Shown here: one piece after another, positions 13,126 to 22,782 of the stretch | How positions within the stretch are numbered: position 1 is the first letter of the stretch | Layout: every line of letters starts with the position of its first letter | Assembly (NCBI GenBank): GCA_947167105.1 | Contig: CAMVGU010000003.1 | Coordinates: forward strand, 1-64,000 | Direction of reading: 5' to 3' | Length of the DNA: 64,000 bases | Source of the DNA: an uncultured Selenomonas sp. | Lineage (GTDB): Bacteria > Bacillota > Negativicutes > Selenomonadales > Selenomonadaceae | Notes under the pieces: generated by a model | Told to the model about the DNA's origin: nothing | Database searches by the model: none | What the model saw: only the letters and a program-made list of their open reading frames with translations | Position numbers and translations under genes: made by a program

Positions 13126-13781
13126 ATATTTTGCTGAAAAAAATTGCCTTTGCCGCTTTTTTTCTCTGTATGGTGTTGGCGGGGCAGACAGCCTGTGAGG
13201 CTGAAACCGCCGACAAGCCCCATGTCGTGGATGAGGATTTCGGCTATAAGGGCATGCTGCTGGGAGATAGTGCAGAGGATATGCTGAAGGTTATGGGGGA
13301 AGCGGATTACGACCGCAAGGAGAGTGTCTTTGGCATCCAGGTGCAGCGCTATGAGTATGGTGATATTACTGTCAGCGTAGCTGCGGCTTCCAACCGCGTC
13401 GTGGATATCGAGCTTAAAGGCAAGGATTTCCGCCTGCGCGAGGACATCCGCTACGGCTCCACTAAATACTGGATACACCATGTCTATGGCATGGGAGAGA
13501 CGCAGTTGCTGGAAGGGGACATTTGCCATATCTATGAGCGGCCGGGGCACAGGCACGAACATCTCCTGCTGCGCACGGATGCCGAAAGTGGCGCCCTGAT
13601 TTCCGTGAAAATCACGGCCCTGCCCCTGAATGAAGCGGAAGCAGAGCAGATGATCATAGACGGCACGGATATTGAGGCGGGACTTGTGGCGGAGAATCCG
13701 GCCCTTCCGGAAACCCCCATAGATACATCGGCCCTGCCCGTGCCGGAGGAGCCTAAGCTGGTGCTGGGAGGTGCCGGATGA
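13122..13781 (+). CDS. secreted protein of unknown function
   Basis: A 219-residue protein overlapping dtd by ATGA. Residues 1-27 look like a Sec signal peptide: a Lys-rich start, the hydrophobic core IAFAAFFLCMVLAG, then a likely cleavage after CEA. The mature part alternates strands such as YDRKESVFGIQVQRYEYGDI and a basic/His segment HIYERPGHRHEHLLLR. It ends in a Pro-rich acidic tail (PVPEEPKLVLGGAG). No catalytic motif is visible. It overlaps the following YitT gene by 4 bases, so it belongs to the same operon. Export is inferred from the signal; the family is not recognised. Confidence 0.7.
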   Translation: MNILLKKIAFAAFFLCMVLAGQTACEAETADKPHVVDEDFGYKGMLLGDSAEDMLKVMGEADYDRKESVFGIQVQRYEYGDITVSVAAASNRVVDIELKGKDFRLREDIRYGSTKYWIHHVYGMGETQLLEGDICHIYERPGHRHEHLLLRTDAESGALISVKITALPLNEAEAEQMIIDGTDIEAGLVAENPALPETPIDTSALPVPEEPKLVLGGAG

Positions 13782-14692
13782 TACAGCTCAAGATGCTGGA
13801 GCATCGCCTGCTGCGCTACCTGGGCATTGCCGCCGGCTGCCTGATTGCAAGCTGCTCCATCAATCTTTTCCTGGTGCCGGCGCATCTTTTGACTGGCGGT
13901 GTCACGGGTATTGCCATCATTGCCTATTATCTTGTGCAGCTGCCTATCGGCGTGCAGACCTTTTTATACAATATCCCGCTGCTGGCTGCCTCCTGGAAGA
14001 CTCTGGGCAGAAGCTACACCGTTGATGTCATAATAGGAACGGCCCTGTTTTCTTTTCTGCTGGATTTGACACGTCCCTTGAACGCATATGCGCCGGTGCA
14101 GGATCTGATGCTGTCTGCAATCTTCGGCGGCATCTTCAACGGCATCGGCTATGGCATTGTGTTCCGCATGAATGGCAGTACGGGGGGCTTTGATATCATC
14201 GGCGCCATTGCGAAGAAATACTGGTCCCTCAATATGGGCAGCGTGATTTTCGCCTTTAACTGCGGCATCATGGCGGTGGCGGCATTCCTGTTCGGCGTGG
14301 CGCCGGCGATGTTTACGCTGATCTGCATGTATATGAACGGTACGGTAACGGATAAAATGATTGCGGGCTTCAACCGCCGCAAGGCGGTGCTCATTATATC
14401 CGACCAGGCCCAGCATATTGCAGAGGGCATTATCACCGAAGTGGGGCGCGGCGTGACCTTCCTGCACGGGCAGGGGGCATTCACGCGGCGGGAGCGCAAT
14501 ATCGTGTTCGTCATCGTAAACCTGACGCAGATTGCAAAAATCAAGCTGATAGCAAATCTTTTTGACCCGAATGCGTTCATGATTATCATTTCGGCTAATG
14601 AAGTGATGGGGCGCGGCTTCAGCACGCCGGGGGTCGATATTGAGGAAATGCTGAAAAGCAGGCGGGCGCAGGAGAGCAAGCAGCAAAGATAG
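13778..14692 (+). CDS. YitT family membrane protein (DUF161/DUF2179)
   Basis: A 304-residue integral membrane protein with five or six hydrophobic segments in the first 190 residues, followed by a soluble C-terminal DUF2179 domain (ERNIVFVIVNLTQIAKIKLI and the end AFMIIISANEVMGRGF). Family hallmarks are VPAHLLTGGVTGIAII near residue 32 and GSTGGFDIIGAI near residue 133. YitT-type proteins are widespread in Firmicutes, and their transport or sensing role is unsettled. Translationally coupled to the upstream secreted-protein gene by a 4-base overlap; the aminopeptidase gene follows after 10 bases. Confidence 0.92.
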   Translation: MIQLKMLEHRLLRYLGIAAGCLIASCSINLFLVPAHLLTGGVTGIAIIAYYLVQLPIGVQTFLYNIPLLAASWKTLGRSYTVDVIIGTALFSFLLDLTRPLNAYAPVQDLMLSAIFGGIFNGIGYGIVFRMNGSTGGFDIIGAIAKKYWSLNMGSVIFAFNCGIMAVAAFLFGVAPAMFTLICMYMNGTVTDKMIAGFNRRKAVLIISDQAQHIAEGIITEVGRGVTFLHGQGAFTRRERNIVFVIVNLTQIAKIKLIANLFDPNAFMIIISANEVMGRGFSTPGVDIEEMLKSRRAQESKQQR

Positions 14693-14702
14693 GAGAAGGA
14701 TT

Positions 14703-15932
14703 TTGGATAAGGAAATACTGGCAAAATACGCGCGGCTCGTCATAGAGGTGGGGGTGAATTTGCAGAATGACCAGCTTCTGGTCATAAATGCTCCTCTCCC
14801 CTGTGCGGAGTTCGCCAGGGAACTGGCCAGGGCAGGCTGGGCGGCAGGTGCCCATGATGTGATTGTCAACTGGTCGGACGAGAGTCTGGCCCTCCTGCGC
14901 TACCAGAAGGGCAGAAAGAGCCTGTTCACGGAGTTCCCGGAATGGCGTGTGCGCTTTTATCAGGATTATGCGGAGCAGGGCGCGGCCTTCGTGTCCATTG
15001 CGGCCCGCAATCCTGAGCTGTTTGCGGGGGTGGAGCCGGAGCGGCTGACCCTGGCCAGCCAGGCGGCGGGAGCGGCCCTGGCGGAGTACCGCGCCCGCCT
15101 GATGAGCAACCGCAATACCTGGTGCGTTGTCTCTGTGCCCACGGAGGAATGGGCGGGGAAGGTCTTCCCGGAGCTTCCCCCGGCAGAGGCCAGAGAGAGG
15201 CTCTGGCAGGAAATCTGCCATGCTGTGCGGGTGGACAGCAGCGACCCGGTGGCAGCCTGGCGGGAGCATATCGCCTTCCTGCAGAAAGCCTGCGATTTTA
15301 TGAACGGGCAGAACTTCGGGAGCCTGCACTATAAAAACAGCCTGGGCACGGATCTGACGGTTGAGCTGCCGGAGGGGCATATCTGGGCAGGGGGTGCCGA
15401 AATGTGTGCCAGCGGCGTGGAGTTTGCGGCGAACCTGCCGACGGAGGAAATCTATACCCTGCCCCGGCGGGAGGGGGTGAATGGCATTGTGTATGCGGCC
15501 AAGCCCCTTATCTACAATGGCAACCGCATCGAGGGCTTTCACCTGACTTTCCGGGAGGGGCGGGTCATTGAGTACGCCGCCGAGACAGGCGGGGAAATCC
15601 TGAAGGAACTCCTCGCCACGGACGAGGGGGCACGGTATCTGGGCGAGGTGGCGCTGGTGCCCTATGATTCCCCCATTTCCCGGAGCGGCATTTTGTTTTA
15701 CAACACCCTGTTCGATGAGAATGCGGCCTGCCACCTGGCTCTGGGCAAAGCCTATCCCACCTGCCTGAAGGGCGGCGAGGAGATGGACAGCGTGACGCTT
15801 TTGCAGCATGGCGCCAATGATTCCCTGGTACATGAGGACTTTATGATTGGTACGCCGGATCTTGAAATCCTGGGCGTGACCAGGGACGGGCGCAGGGTGC
15901 AGGTATTTAAGGATGGCAATTATGCTTTTTGA
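14703..15932 (+). CDS. M29 family aminopeptidase
   Basis: Metal-dependent cytoplasmic aminopeptidase of the thermophilic (T/S/II) M29 family, 409 residues, starting with TTG at 14703 behind GGAGAAGGA. The metal-site region is recognisable in the C-terminal half: NLPTEEIYTLPRREGVNGIV, then GEVALVPYDSPIS, FDENAACHLALG and NDSLVHEDFMIGT, which together supply the Glu, His and Asp ligands typical of M29. It releases N-terminal residues from peptides with broad specificity. Likely cotranscribed with the YitT gene. Confidence 0.93.
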   Translation: MDKEILAKYARLVIEVGVNLQNDQLLVINAPLPCAEFARELARAGWAAGAHDVIVNWSDESLALLRYQKGRKSLFTEFPEWRVRFYQDYAEQGAAFVSIAARNPELFAGVEPERLTLASQAAGAALAEYRARLMSNRNTWCVVSVPTEEWAGKVFPELPPAEARERLWQEICHAVRVDSSDPVAAWREHIAFLQKACDFMNGQNFGSLHYKNSLGTDLTVELPEGHIWAGGAEMCASGVEFAANLPTEEIYTLPRREGVNGIVYAAKPLIYNGNRIEGFHLTFREGRVIEYAAETGGEILKELLATDEGARYLGEVALVPYDSPISRSGILFYNTLFDENAACHLALGKAYPTCLKGGEEMDSVTLLQHGANDSLVHEDFMIGTPDLEILGVTRDGRRVQVFKDGNYAF

Positions 15933-15963
15933 ATGTTGCTTAATGAGAGAGGTTTGGGGTAAA

Positions 15964-16545
15964 ATGAGAAAGATATCATTGTTGCTGCTGGCGGCTATGC
16001 TCATCCTGACGACGGGTTGCTTTGCGGCGGATGGCAAGAACAGTGCAGATAACGGAGGTAAGGAAAAAGTGGCAAATCGCATTGCAGTATTTGAGACCAA
16101 TAAGGGCACATTTGAAATCGAACTGTTTGAGGACAAGACGCCGATTACGACTAAAAATTTCATCGACCTGGCCCAGAAGGGCTTCTATGATGGGGTGATT
16201 TTCCATCGCGTCATTGATGGCTTCATGATTCAGGGGGGCGACCCGGAGGGCACGGGCATGGGTGGCCCCGGCTACACCATCGAGGACGAATTCCTGCCGG
16301 AGCTGACCTTTGACGGCGAGGGCATCATGGCCATGGCGAATACCGGCCGTCCCCATACCGGCGGCAGCCAGTTCTTCATCACCCTGGCCAAGACGGATTG
16401 GCTGAACGGCAAGCATACCATTTTCGGCAAGGTGGTGCAGGGCATGGAAGTGGTGCGGGAGATCGGCCACAGCAAGACCGACTTCTCGGATCGCCCGGTG
16501 CAGGAAGTCGTGATGGAAAAGGTGACAATCAAGGACGCAGAGTAA
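15964..16545 (+). CDS. lipoprotein peptidyl-prolyl isomerase (cyclophilin)
   Basis: Starting at ATG 15964, the protein has a signal peptide with lipobox LTTGC, so it should be exported and lipidated. The remainder is a compact cyclophilin domain: FETNKGTFEIELFEDKTPIT, GVIFHRVIDGFMIQGGDPEG, MANTGRPHTGGSQFFITLAK and WLNGKHTIFGKVVQGM. The catalytic Arg (FHRV) and the FMIQGGD and SQFFI residues are present. It probably assists folding of envelope proteins. An in-frame upstream start at 15913 would overlap the aminopeptidase gene and lacks a better binding site. The next gene starts 1 base after the stop. Confidence 0.93.
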   Translation: MRKISLLLLAAMLILTTGCFAADGKNSADNGGKEKVANRIAVFETNKGTFEIELFEDKTPITTKNFIDLAQKGFYDGVIFHRVIDGFMIQGGDPEGTGMGGPGYTIEDEFLPELTFDGEGIMAMANTGRPHTGGSQFFITLAKTDWLNGKHTIFGKVVQGMEVVREIGHSKTDFSDRPVQEVVMEKVTIKDAE

Positions 16546-16546
16546 G

Positions 16547-16816
16547 GTGGCAGTGTCTTTCACATATATGCTCGAGTGCTCGGACGGGAGCCTGTATGTG
16601 GGCTGGACCAGTGACCTGGAAAAGCGGCTGCGGGCACATCAGGCGGGACAGGGCAGCAAATACACCCGGTCCCGCCTGCCTGTACGTCTGGCCTATTTTG
16701 AGGAGCAGCCTGATAAGCACGCGGCCATGAGCCGCGAATGGCATTTGAAGCGGCTGACCCATGAGCAGAAACGGGCGCTCATTGACAGCAAAGAGAAAAG
16801 CTTATACAATGAATAA
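16547..16816 (+). CDS. GIY-YIG domain protein (UPF0213/YhbQ-like)
   Basis: An 89-residue stand-alone GIY-YIG domain starting with GTG at 16547. The core is present: Y-M-L-E-C at the first strand (variant of GIY), GSLYVGWTSDLEKRLRAHQA with the catalytic-type Tyr and Arg, and a later EWHLKRLTHEQK helix. Single-domain members may act as small structure-specific nucleases in repair, but their targets are unproven. The greA promoter lies inside its 3' end. Confidence 0.88.
   Translation: MAVSFTYMLECSDGSLYVGWTSDLEKRLRAHQAGQGSKYTRSRLPVRLAYFEEQPDKHAAMSREWHLKRLTHEQKRALIDSKEKSLYNE
16782..16810 (+). promoter_or_regulatory. probable promoter of greA-lysS
   Basis: TTGACA at 16782-16787 and TACAAT at 16805-16810 with 17-base spacing, located inside the last codons of the GIY-YIG gene and 42 bases before greA. 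Confidence 0.7.
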
Positions 16817-16851
16817 GTTAAACTTCTACTTAGCATAAAGGGGCGTATAAC

Positions 16852-17322
16852 ATGGCAGATAAGAAGGTCATGCTGACCGAAGACGGCTATAATAAACTGG
16901 TAGAGAAACTCAATTACCTGAAAAGCGTGCGCCGCATCGAGATTGCGGAGCGTTTGAAGGCAGCCATTGCGCTGGGCGACCTTTCCGAGAATTCCGAGTA
17001 CGATGATGCGAAGAATGAGCAGGCTTTCCTGGAGGGCGAGATCCAGGAGCTGGAGGCCAAGATCCGCAATTCCGACATCATCCAGGCAGGCTCCGGCGAT
17101 ATGGTGCAGATGGGCAGCCAGGTTGTGGTGAAGGATGTGGAATTCGACGAGACGGAGACGTTCATGATTGTGGGCTCTACCGAAGCTGACCCGGACGAAG
17201 GCAAGATTTCCAATGAGTCGCCCCTGGGTGCTGCGCTGCTGGGCCAGAAGGTGGGGGCGGTAGTGGATGTGCATGCCCCGGCAGGCATTATCAAGTACGA
17301 AATTATGGAAATCAAGGGCTAA
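16852..17322 (+). CDS. greA: transcription elongation factor GreA
   Basis: GreA inserts its coiled coil into the RNA polymerase secondary channel and stimulates cleavage of backtracked RNA. The 156-residue length is normal. The N-terminal coiled coil (residues 1-75) carries the tip LGDLSENSEYDDAKNEQAFL with the acidic Asp and Glu needed for cleavage. The C-terminal domain has GSQVVVKDV and SPLGAALLGQKVGAVVDVHA. ATG 16852 has an AAAGGGG site. lysS follows after 13 bases. Confidence 0.97.
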   Translation: MADKKVMLTEDGYNKLVEKLNYLKSVRRIEIAERLKAAIALGDLSENSEYDDAKNEQAFLEGEIQELEAKIRNSDIIQAGSGDMVQMGSQVVVKDVEFDETETFMIVGSTEADPDEGKISNESPLGAALLGQKVGAVVDVHAPAGIIKYEIMEIKG

Positions 17323-17332
17323 GGAGCAGTAG

Positions 17333-18856
<1,524 letters not shown>

Positions 18857-18879
18857 GGCTGAAAATAGTGATGATTGTC

Positions 18880-18934
18880 AAGCCGCTTGCATTTTGCCTC
18901 TTATGAGTGTATAATAGGCAACTGTAAGCGGCTT
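18880..18934 (+). promoter_or_regulatory. promoter enclosed by nested inverted repeats
   Basis: TTGCAT (18887-18892) and TATAAT (18910-18915) are 17 bases apart. AAGCCGCTT (18880-18888) and AAGCGGCTT (18926-18934) are inverted around it, and TTGCC/GGCAA form a second inner inverted pair. The arrangement could be an operator, or a weak lysS terminator hairpin overlapping a promoter. The 353-base gap from 18857 to 19209 holds this site, a 19-codon frame and a terminator. Confidence 0.5.
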
Positions 18935-19004
18935 TTGCCTGCTGATAATCAGTTTGATTTGGACAAAATTTAAATGCTGGATGCGTAGGTAAGGAGTGTT
19001 TGGC

Positions 19005-19064
19005 GTGAAGCTGGATAGCCTGAAGATCGTTCTGGCCTGTTTAGCGGTGTTCCTCTTTAGCTGA
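19005..19064 (+). CDS. possible 19-residue hydrophobic peptide
   Basis: A GTG-started frame with AAGGAG 8 bases upstream encodes MKLDSLKIVLACLAVFLFS and stops at 19062-19064. It is a short polar start followed by a hydrophobic stretch and is closed by a strong terminator at 19095-19126. Together with the promoter at 18887-18915 this makes a self-contained unit of about 200 bases. It could be a membrane micropeptide, a leader peptide or a small RNA. Confidence 0.3.
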   Translation: MKLDSLKIVLACLAVFLFS

Positions 19065-19094
19065 GATTGAGGATGATCCGGTGAGGAGAAAGAG

Positions 19095-19126
19095 AAGGCG
19101 GAGCTTAAGAGGCTCCGCCTTTTTTG
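19095..19126 (+). terminator. intrinsic terminator
   Basis: AAGGCGGAGC (19095-19104) pairs perfectly with GCTCCGCCTT (19112-19121) around a 7-nt loop, followed by a T run. It separates the short unit at 18.9-19.1 kb from the FtsZ-family gene. Confidence 0.9.
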
Positions 19127-19209
19127 GAAGTCGCCCTATGGATAGCAGGAGCCTGCCGTCTGCACCGTGAATTTGACAGGGAATACGACAGCGAGAGGGG
19201 AATTATTCT

Positions 19210-20382
19210 ATGGCAGCAGATGAAAATAAAATTACCAAGCCAAAAGTCAAAATCAAGGTCTTCGGTGTCGGGGGCGGGGGCAATAGCGTGCTGATGCGCA
19301 TGGGCCAGAGCCAGACTCTGGAAATAGAGCTGATTGCGGTGAATACCGATGCCAAGCAACTCGCTCAGGTGGGCCAGGTGGAAGGCGTGCATACCTTGCA
19401 GATTGGCGAAGCGCTGACCCGCGGGCGCGGCACGGGGGGCCAGGTGGAGGTTGGCGAGCAGGCGGCGAAGGAAGCGGAGGCAGCTCTGCGCGAGGCGGTG
19501 ACTGGTTCTGACCTCATATTCATCACCGCCGGCATGGGAGGCGGCACCGGCACAGGCGCTGCCCCGGTGCTGGCACGTCTTGCCAGTGAAATGGGAATCC
19601 TGTCCGTGGGCGTGGTCACGATGCCCTTCGGATTTGAGGGCAACCGCAAGAAGAAAGTGGCGACGGAGGGCATAGTGAGGCTGCAGTCTTATATGGACGC
19701 GCTGATCGCGGTGGAAAATGATAACCTGATGAAACTGCCGGAAAACCGCCGCATGTCCATGGTGCAGGCTTTTGTCTGCGCGGACAATATCCTGCGCCAG
19801 GCCATCAGCTGCATTGCGGAGCTGATTTTGACCACGGGCGTCATCAACGTGGATTTTGCCGATGTCACCACCATCTTCCGCCAGAATGACAGCAGCGATG
19901 CCCTGCTGGGCATCGGGCATAGCAAGCGCAGCGCTGTGGAGGCGGTCAAGCTGGCGGTGGAGAGCCCCCTGGTGGACAAGAGCCTGAAGGGAGCGCGGGG
20001 CATCATCATCAACCTGACCGGTGACGAGACCCTGAGCCTTTACGATGTGGATGAGGCTACCCGCTATATCTATGAGCATACGGACCCGGAGGTAAATATC
20101 ATCCTGGGAACGGTCATTGATGAAAGTATGCAGGGGGATGTGCAGGCCACCATTATCGCCACGGACTTTGCGGACAGCGTGTCCCTGAAGGCGCCGGAGG
20201 CCAAGGTGCCCGAGAGCAGGATTCAGGCGCCGACCGAGCCTCCGAAGCTGGATCTGGAAGCCCCCTCCTTTATGAGCAAGGGCAGCAGCCAGTCGGCGGT
20301 GGAGCCGCCGACTTTCCGGACGAATAAGGGCTTCGCCATTCCGGCCTTCAAGCTGGTGCCGGATCTGGATGGGAAGAAATAG
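19210..20382 (+). CDS. FtsZ family tubulin-like GTPase, probably an FtsZ paralogue
   Basis: A 390-residue FtsZ-type GTPase. The GTP-binding signature AGMGGGTGTGAAPV is at about residues 107-120, VGGGGNSV near 20-27, and the catalytic T7 loop NVDFAD at 213-218, so both halves of the composite GTPase site are intact. The region after the first Gly loop is shorter and diverged from standard FtsZ (MRMGQSQTLEIELIAVNTDA). After the core comes a Pro-rich linker and an end FAIPAFKLVPDLDGKK; IPAF resembles the FtsZ tail that binds ZipA/FtsA/SepF. No mur or fts cluster genes surround it; tcdA-like and carD-like genes follow. It may be a second FtsZ or the main one in an unusual place. Confidence 0.85.
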   Translation: MAADENKITKPKVKIKVFGVGGGGNSVLMRMGQSQTLEIELIAVNTDAKQLAQVGQVEGVHTLQIGEALTRGRGTGGQVEVGEQAAKEAEAALREAVTGSDLIFITAGMGGGTGTGAAPVLARLASEMGILSVGVVTMPFGFEGNRKKKVATEGIVRLQSYMDALIAVENDNLMKLPENRRMSMVQAFVCADNILRQAISCIAELILTTGVINVDFADVTTIFRQNDSSDALLGIGHSKRSAVEAVKLAVESPLVDKSLKGARGIIINLTGDETLSLYDVDEATRYIYEHTDPEVNIILGTVIDESMQGDVQATIIATDFADSVSLKAPEAKVPESRIQAPTEPPKLDLEAPSFMSKGSSQSAVEPPTFRTNKGFAIPAFKLVPDLDGKK

Positions 20383-20396
20383 CGAGGCGGGAAGCT

Positions 20397-21098
20397 ATGG
20401 CAAATCCTGAGTGGACGGGACGCACGGAGCTTTTGCTGGGGGCGGAGGGCGTTGCCCGCCTGGCAGAGGCAAGGGTGGCGGTCATAGGCCTGGGCGGTGT
20501 GGGCTCCTTTGCAGTGGAGGCGCTGGCGCGGGCGGGAGTCGGCCACCTGCTGCTGGCAGACCCTGACCGTGTGGATGTGACCAATATCAACCGCCAGCTG
20601 CCGGCCACCGTAAAAACCGTGGGACAAATGAAGGCTGAGGTCGTCAGGGAGCATGTGCAGGAAATTAACCCGGCGGCAGAGGTAAGCCTGATGACAGAGG
20701 CTTATCTGCCGGAGACCGGGGAAAAGTTTTTTGCCGGGCATTATGATTATGTGGTGGATGCCTGTGACACGGTGGCGGCAAAAGTCGATCTGGCCCTGCA
20801 GTGCGAGCGGCGCGGCGTCAGGCTTATCGCCAGCATGGGAGCAGGCAATAAGCTTGACCCCACCAGATTCGAGGTCGCAGATATTTACGAGACCAGCGTA
20901 GACCCCCTGGCAAGGGTGCTGAGGCGCCGCCTGAAGGCCCTGGGCGTGCGGCATTTGAAGGTTGTGTATTCCCGTGAGCAGCCGCACAGGCTGCTGCCCA
21001 GGGGAGAGCACGCACCCGGCAGCATTTCCTTTGTGCCCTCCGTTGCAGGCTTGATCCTGGCGGGAGAGGTCATCAAGGATTTAGAGGGAATCGGTTAA
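20397..21098 (+). CDS. tcdA: ThiF/E1-like protein, probable tRNA threonylcarbamoyladenosine dehydratase
   Basis: A 233-residue ATP-dependent adenylating enzyme of the ThiF/MoeB/E1 fold. The nucleotide loop GLGGVGSFAVEALARAG is at residues 31-47, then LADPDRVDVTNINRQLPAT with the R/N/Q set that binds ATP, VDACDTVAAKVDL, and SVDPLARVLRRRLK typical of the TcdA/CsdL branch. TcdA cyclises t6A37 of tRNA to ct6A. It lacks the paired ZnCys cysteines of MoeB/ThiF. It starts 14 bases after the FtsZ-family gene and is probably cotranscribed with it. Confidence 0.88.
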   Translation: MANPEWTGRTELLLGAEGVARLAEARVAVIGLGGVGSFAVEALARAGVGHLLLADPDRVDVTNINRQLPATVKTVGQMKAEVVREHVQEINPAAEVSLMTEAYLPETGEKFFAGHYDYVVDACDTVAAKVDLALQCERRGVRLIASMGAGNKLDPTRFEVADIYETSVDPLARVLRRRLKALGVRHLKVVYSREQPHRLLPRGEHAPGSISFVPSVAGLILAGEVIKDLEGIG

Positions 21099-21114
21099 TA
21101 TGTGAACATGAAGC

Positions 21115-21178
21115 TTGACGCATATATATATATATGCTAAAATGACATGTTTACAAATCCTGGACTTTGTGGTATACT
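21115..21178 (+). promoter_or_regulatory. two tandem promoters of the carD-like gene
   Basis: P1: TTGACG at 21115-21120 and TAAAAT at 21138-21143 with 17 bases between, consisting of alternating AT. P2: TTTACA at 21150-21155 and TATACT at 21173-21178, also 17 bases apart. Both precede the carD-like gene in the 136-base gap. Confidence 0.7.
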
Positions 21179-21234
21179 GATAGTGGGTTTAGAGAAGGAT
21201 GCGTAGAGCCTGCTTTTGGCCAGGAGGTGTTTGC

Positions 21235-21729
21235 TTGCTGAATATAGGTGACAAAGTAGTCTATCCGATGCATGGTGCGGGGGTGATAGCGGGCATTGAG
21301 GACTGTGAGGTTCTTGGTGAGGGAAAGTCGTACTATATTCTCCAGATGCCTATGGGCAATATGAAGGTGATGATCCCGACTGATAATGTGGATAATATCG
21401 GCCTAAGGGATGTCATCCCCGAGGAAGCGGTAGACAAGGTCAGGGATGTGCTGAAGGAAAAGCCGGAAAAGGCGTCCGGCAGTTGGAACAAGCGCTTCCA
21501 TGCCAATCTTGACCGTATGAAATCCGGCGACATCTGTGATGTGGCGGCAGTAGCCAGGAACCTCATCTTGCAGGATCGCCAGCGCAAAGTTTCGAGCGGT
21601 GAGCGCCGCCTGATGGATTTGGCGCGGCAGATCCTGGTGAGTGAGCTGGTCTACGCGTGCAACAAGACCCCGGACGAAATGTCCGGCTGGGTGGACGGCA
21701 TTCTTGCCGGAAACGATTGTGCGCATTAA
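21235..21729 (+). CDS. CarD/CdnL-like RNA polymerase-binding transcription factor
   Basis: A 165-residue protein starting with TTG at 21235 (the first of two Leu codons of LLNIGDKVVY) behind AGGAGGTG. The N-terminal Tudor-like RNA polymerase-interaction domain (residues 1-60; IGDKVVYPMHGAGVIAGIED) is followed by the helical DNA-binding domain (VARNLILQDRQRKVSSGERR, LMDLARQILVSELVYA), as in CdnL/CarD. These factors bind the beta subunit and stabilise open complexes, often at rRNA promoters. The gene has two promoters and its own terminator, so it is probably monocistronic. Confidence 0.93.
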   Translation: MLNIGDKVVYPMHGAGVIAGIEDCEVLGEGKSYYILQMPMGNMKVMIPTDNVDNIGLRDVIPEEAVDKVRDVLKEKPEKASGSWNKRFHANLDRMKSGDICDVAAVARNLILQDRQRKVSSGERRLMDLARQILVSELVYACNKTPDEMSGWVDGILAGNDCAH

Positions 21730-21753
21730 GGTTTTGGTTAATATGTTTTTATG

Positions 21754-21785
21754 GCCCTGCTTGGATAGGCAAGCAGGGCTTAATT
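21754..21785 (+). terminator. terminator of the carD-like gene
   Basis: GCCCTGCTTG (21754-21763) pairs perfectly with CAAGCAGGGC (21770-21779) around a 6-nt loop, followed by TTAATTATTTA. The stem is strong but the T tract is interrupted. Confidence 0.75.
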
Positions 21786-21806
21786 ATTTAAGAAAATGCA
21801 GTGTGC

Positions 21807-21835
21807 TTGTGTTCACTTGACGAATCATGTATAAT
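21807..21835 (+). promoter_or_regulatory. probable promoter of the rodZ-like gene
   Basis: TATAAT at 21830-21835 lies 17 bases after TTGTGT at 21807-21812, and 51 bases before the start at 21886. Confidence 0.5.
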
Positions 21836-21885
21836 GTGGCAAGATAAACTGGAATGTTGAGCACGTTAGGAGGCTTTTTAAGAGC

Positions 21886-22782
21886 ATGGTAGGGGACAAG
21901 TTGCGTCAGGAGCGCCAACGTCAGAATCTGACAGTCAAGGACATTGAACAGGCAACGAGCATTCGCGGCCTTTACATAGAATGCATCGAAAAGGGTGACT
22001 ACGGGCAGTTGCCGGGGGATGTTTACACGAAAGGCTTCATCCGCAATTATGCCAATTTCCTGAAGCTGGACGCGGATGCCTGTGTGCAGCAGTATGTTGA
22101 AGAAACGAACCCGGAGAAGGCTGCGGCCCAGGAAGCTGCCAGGGCCGCCAGGACAGCCCAGGAGGCTAGGGCAGAGGAGGAATATAACGGGGTGCCCTTC
22201 TCCACGGGGGATGATTTCCATGCCAGGGTGGAGCGCACCCACAGCCGTCAGAATACGGGGCTGATTGCCTTCATCTGCCTGGCGGTGGCAGGCGGCGCCT
22301 ACTTTATGCTGAGTTCGGATGCAACGCCGGAAAAGCCCGCCGTGCAGCAGACCCAGCAGGGCAGGCCGGTGAAGCAGGCCCAGCAGGCAAAGAAATCGGA
22401 TACCAAGCCTGCTGTGCAGCAGGAAAAGGCAGCCAGCCAGGAGAATACAGTTGCGGCTGCAGCGAAGCCGGCTGGGGATGTGGAAGTCAGCGCCAGCTTC
22501 ACAGACCGCTGCTGGACACAGGTCATAGCCGATGGGCAGACCCTCTTTGAAGGCACGATGGAGGCCGGCAAGACCATGAACTGGAAGGGCAAGGAAAAGG
22601 TCGTGCTGATTGCCGGCAACGCCGGTGCCGTGGAAATCACGGTCAATGGGCAAAGCCAGGGCAAGGTCGGTGAGTTGGGGCAGGTGGTTGAGCGTACCTT
22701 CACGAAGGAGGGCGCTGCACCGGCTCAGGCAGACGACGGCAAACAGAATAAGCAGGCGCAGCAGAAGGGCCAGAAGAGATAA
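21886..22782 (+). CDS. RodZ-like cell-shape protein (HTH_25 + DUF4115)
   Basis: A 298-residue bitopic membrane protein. Residues 1-70 form a RodZ-type helix-turn-helix (KLRQERQRQNLTVKDIEQAT, then GDVYTKGFIRNYANFLKLD). One membrane segment (TGLIAFICLAVAGGAYFML) is near residues 125-143, then a Gln/Ala/Lys-rich linker, and a C-terminal DUF4115 beta domain (FTDRCWTQVIADGQTLFEGT). RodZ links MreB to the wall-elongation machinery. The Gln-rich tail AQADDGKQNKQAQQKGQKR is unusual. The stop overlaps the next start by one base. Confidence 0.88.
   Translation: MVGDKLRQERQRQNLTVKDIEQATSIRGLYIECIEKGDYGQLPGDVYTKGFIRNYANFLKLDADACVQQYVEETNPEKAAAQEAARAARTAQEARAEEEYNGVPFSTGDDFHARVERTHSRQNTGLIAFICLAVAGGAYFMLSSDATPEKPAVQQTQQGRPVKQAQQAKKSDTKPAVQQEKAASQENTVAAAAKPAGDVEVSASFTDRCWTQVIADGQTLFEGTMEAGKTMNWKGKEKVVLIAGNAGAVEITVNGQSQGKVGELGQVVERTFTKEGAAPAQADDGKQNKQAQQKGQKR

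Noticed and set aside
16543..16560. tRNA or rRNA genes anywhere in the window
   Set aside because: I looked through the intergenic stretches for cloverleaf or rRNA signatures and saw none; short gaps such as this one are plain gene junctions. A tRNAscan-SE run would settle it.
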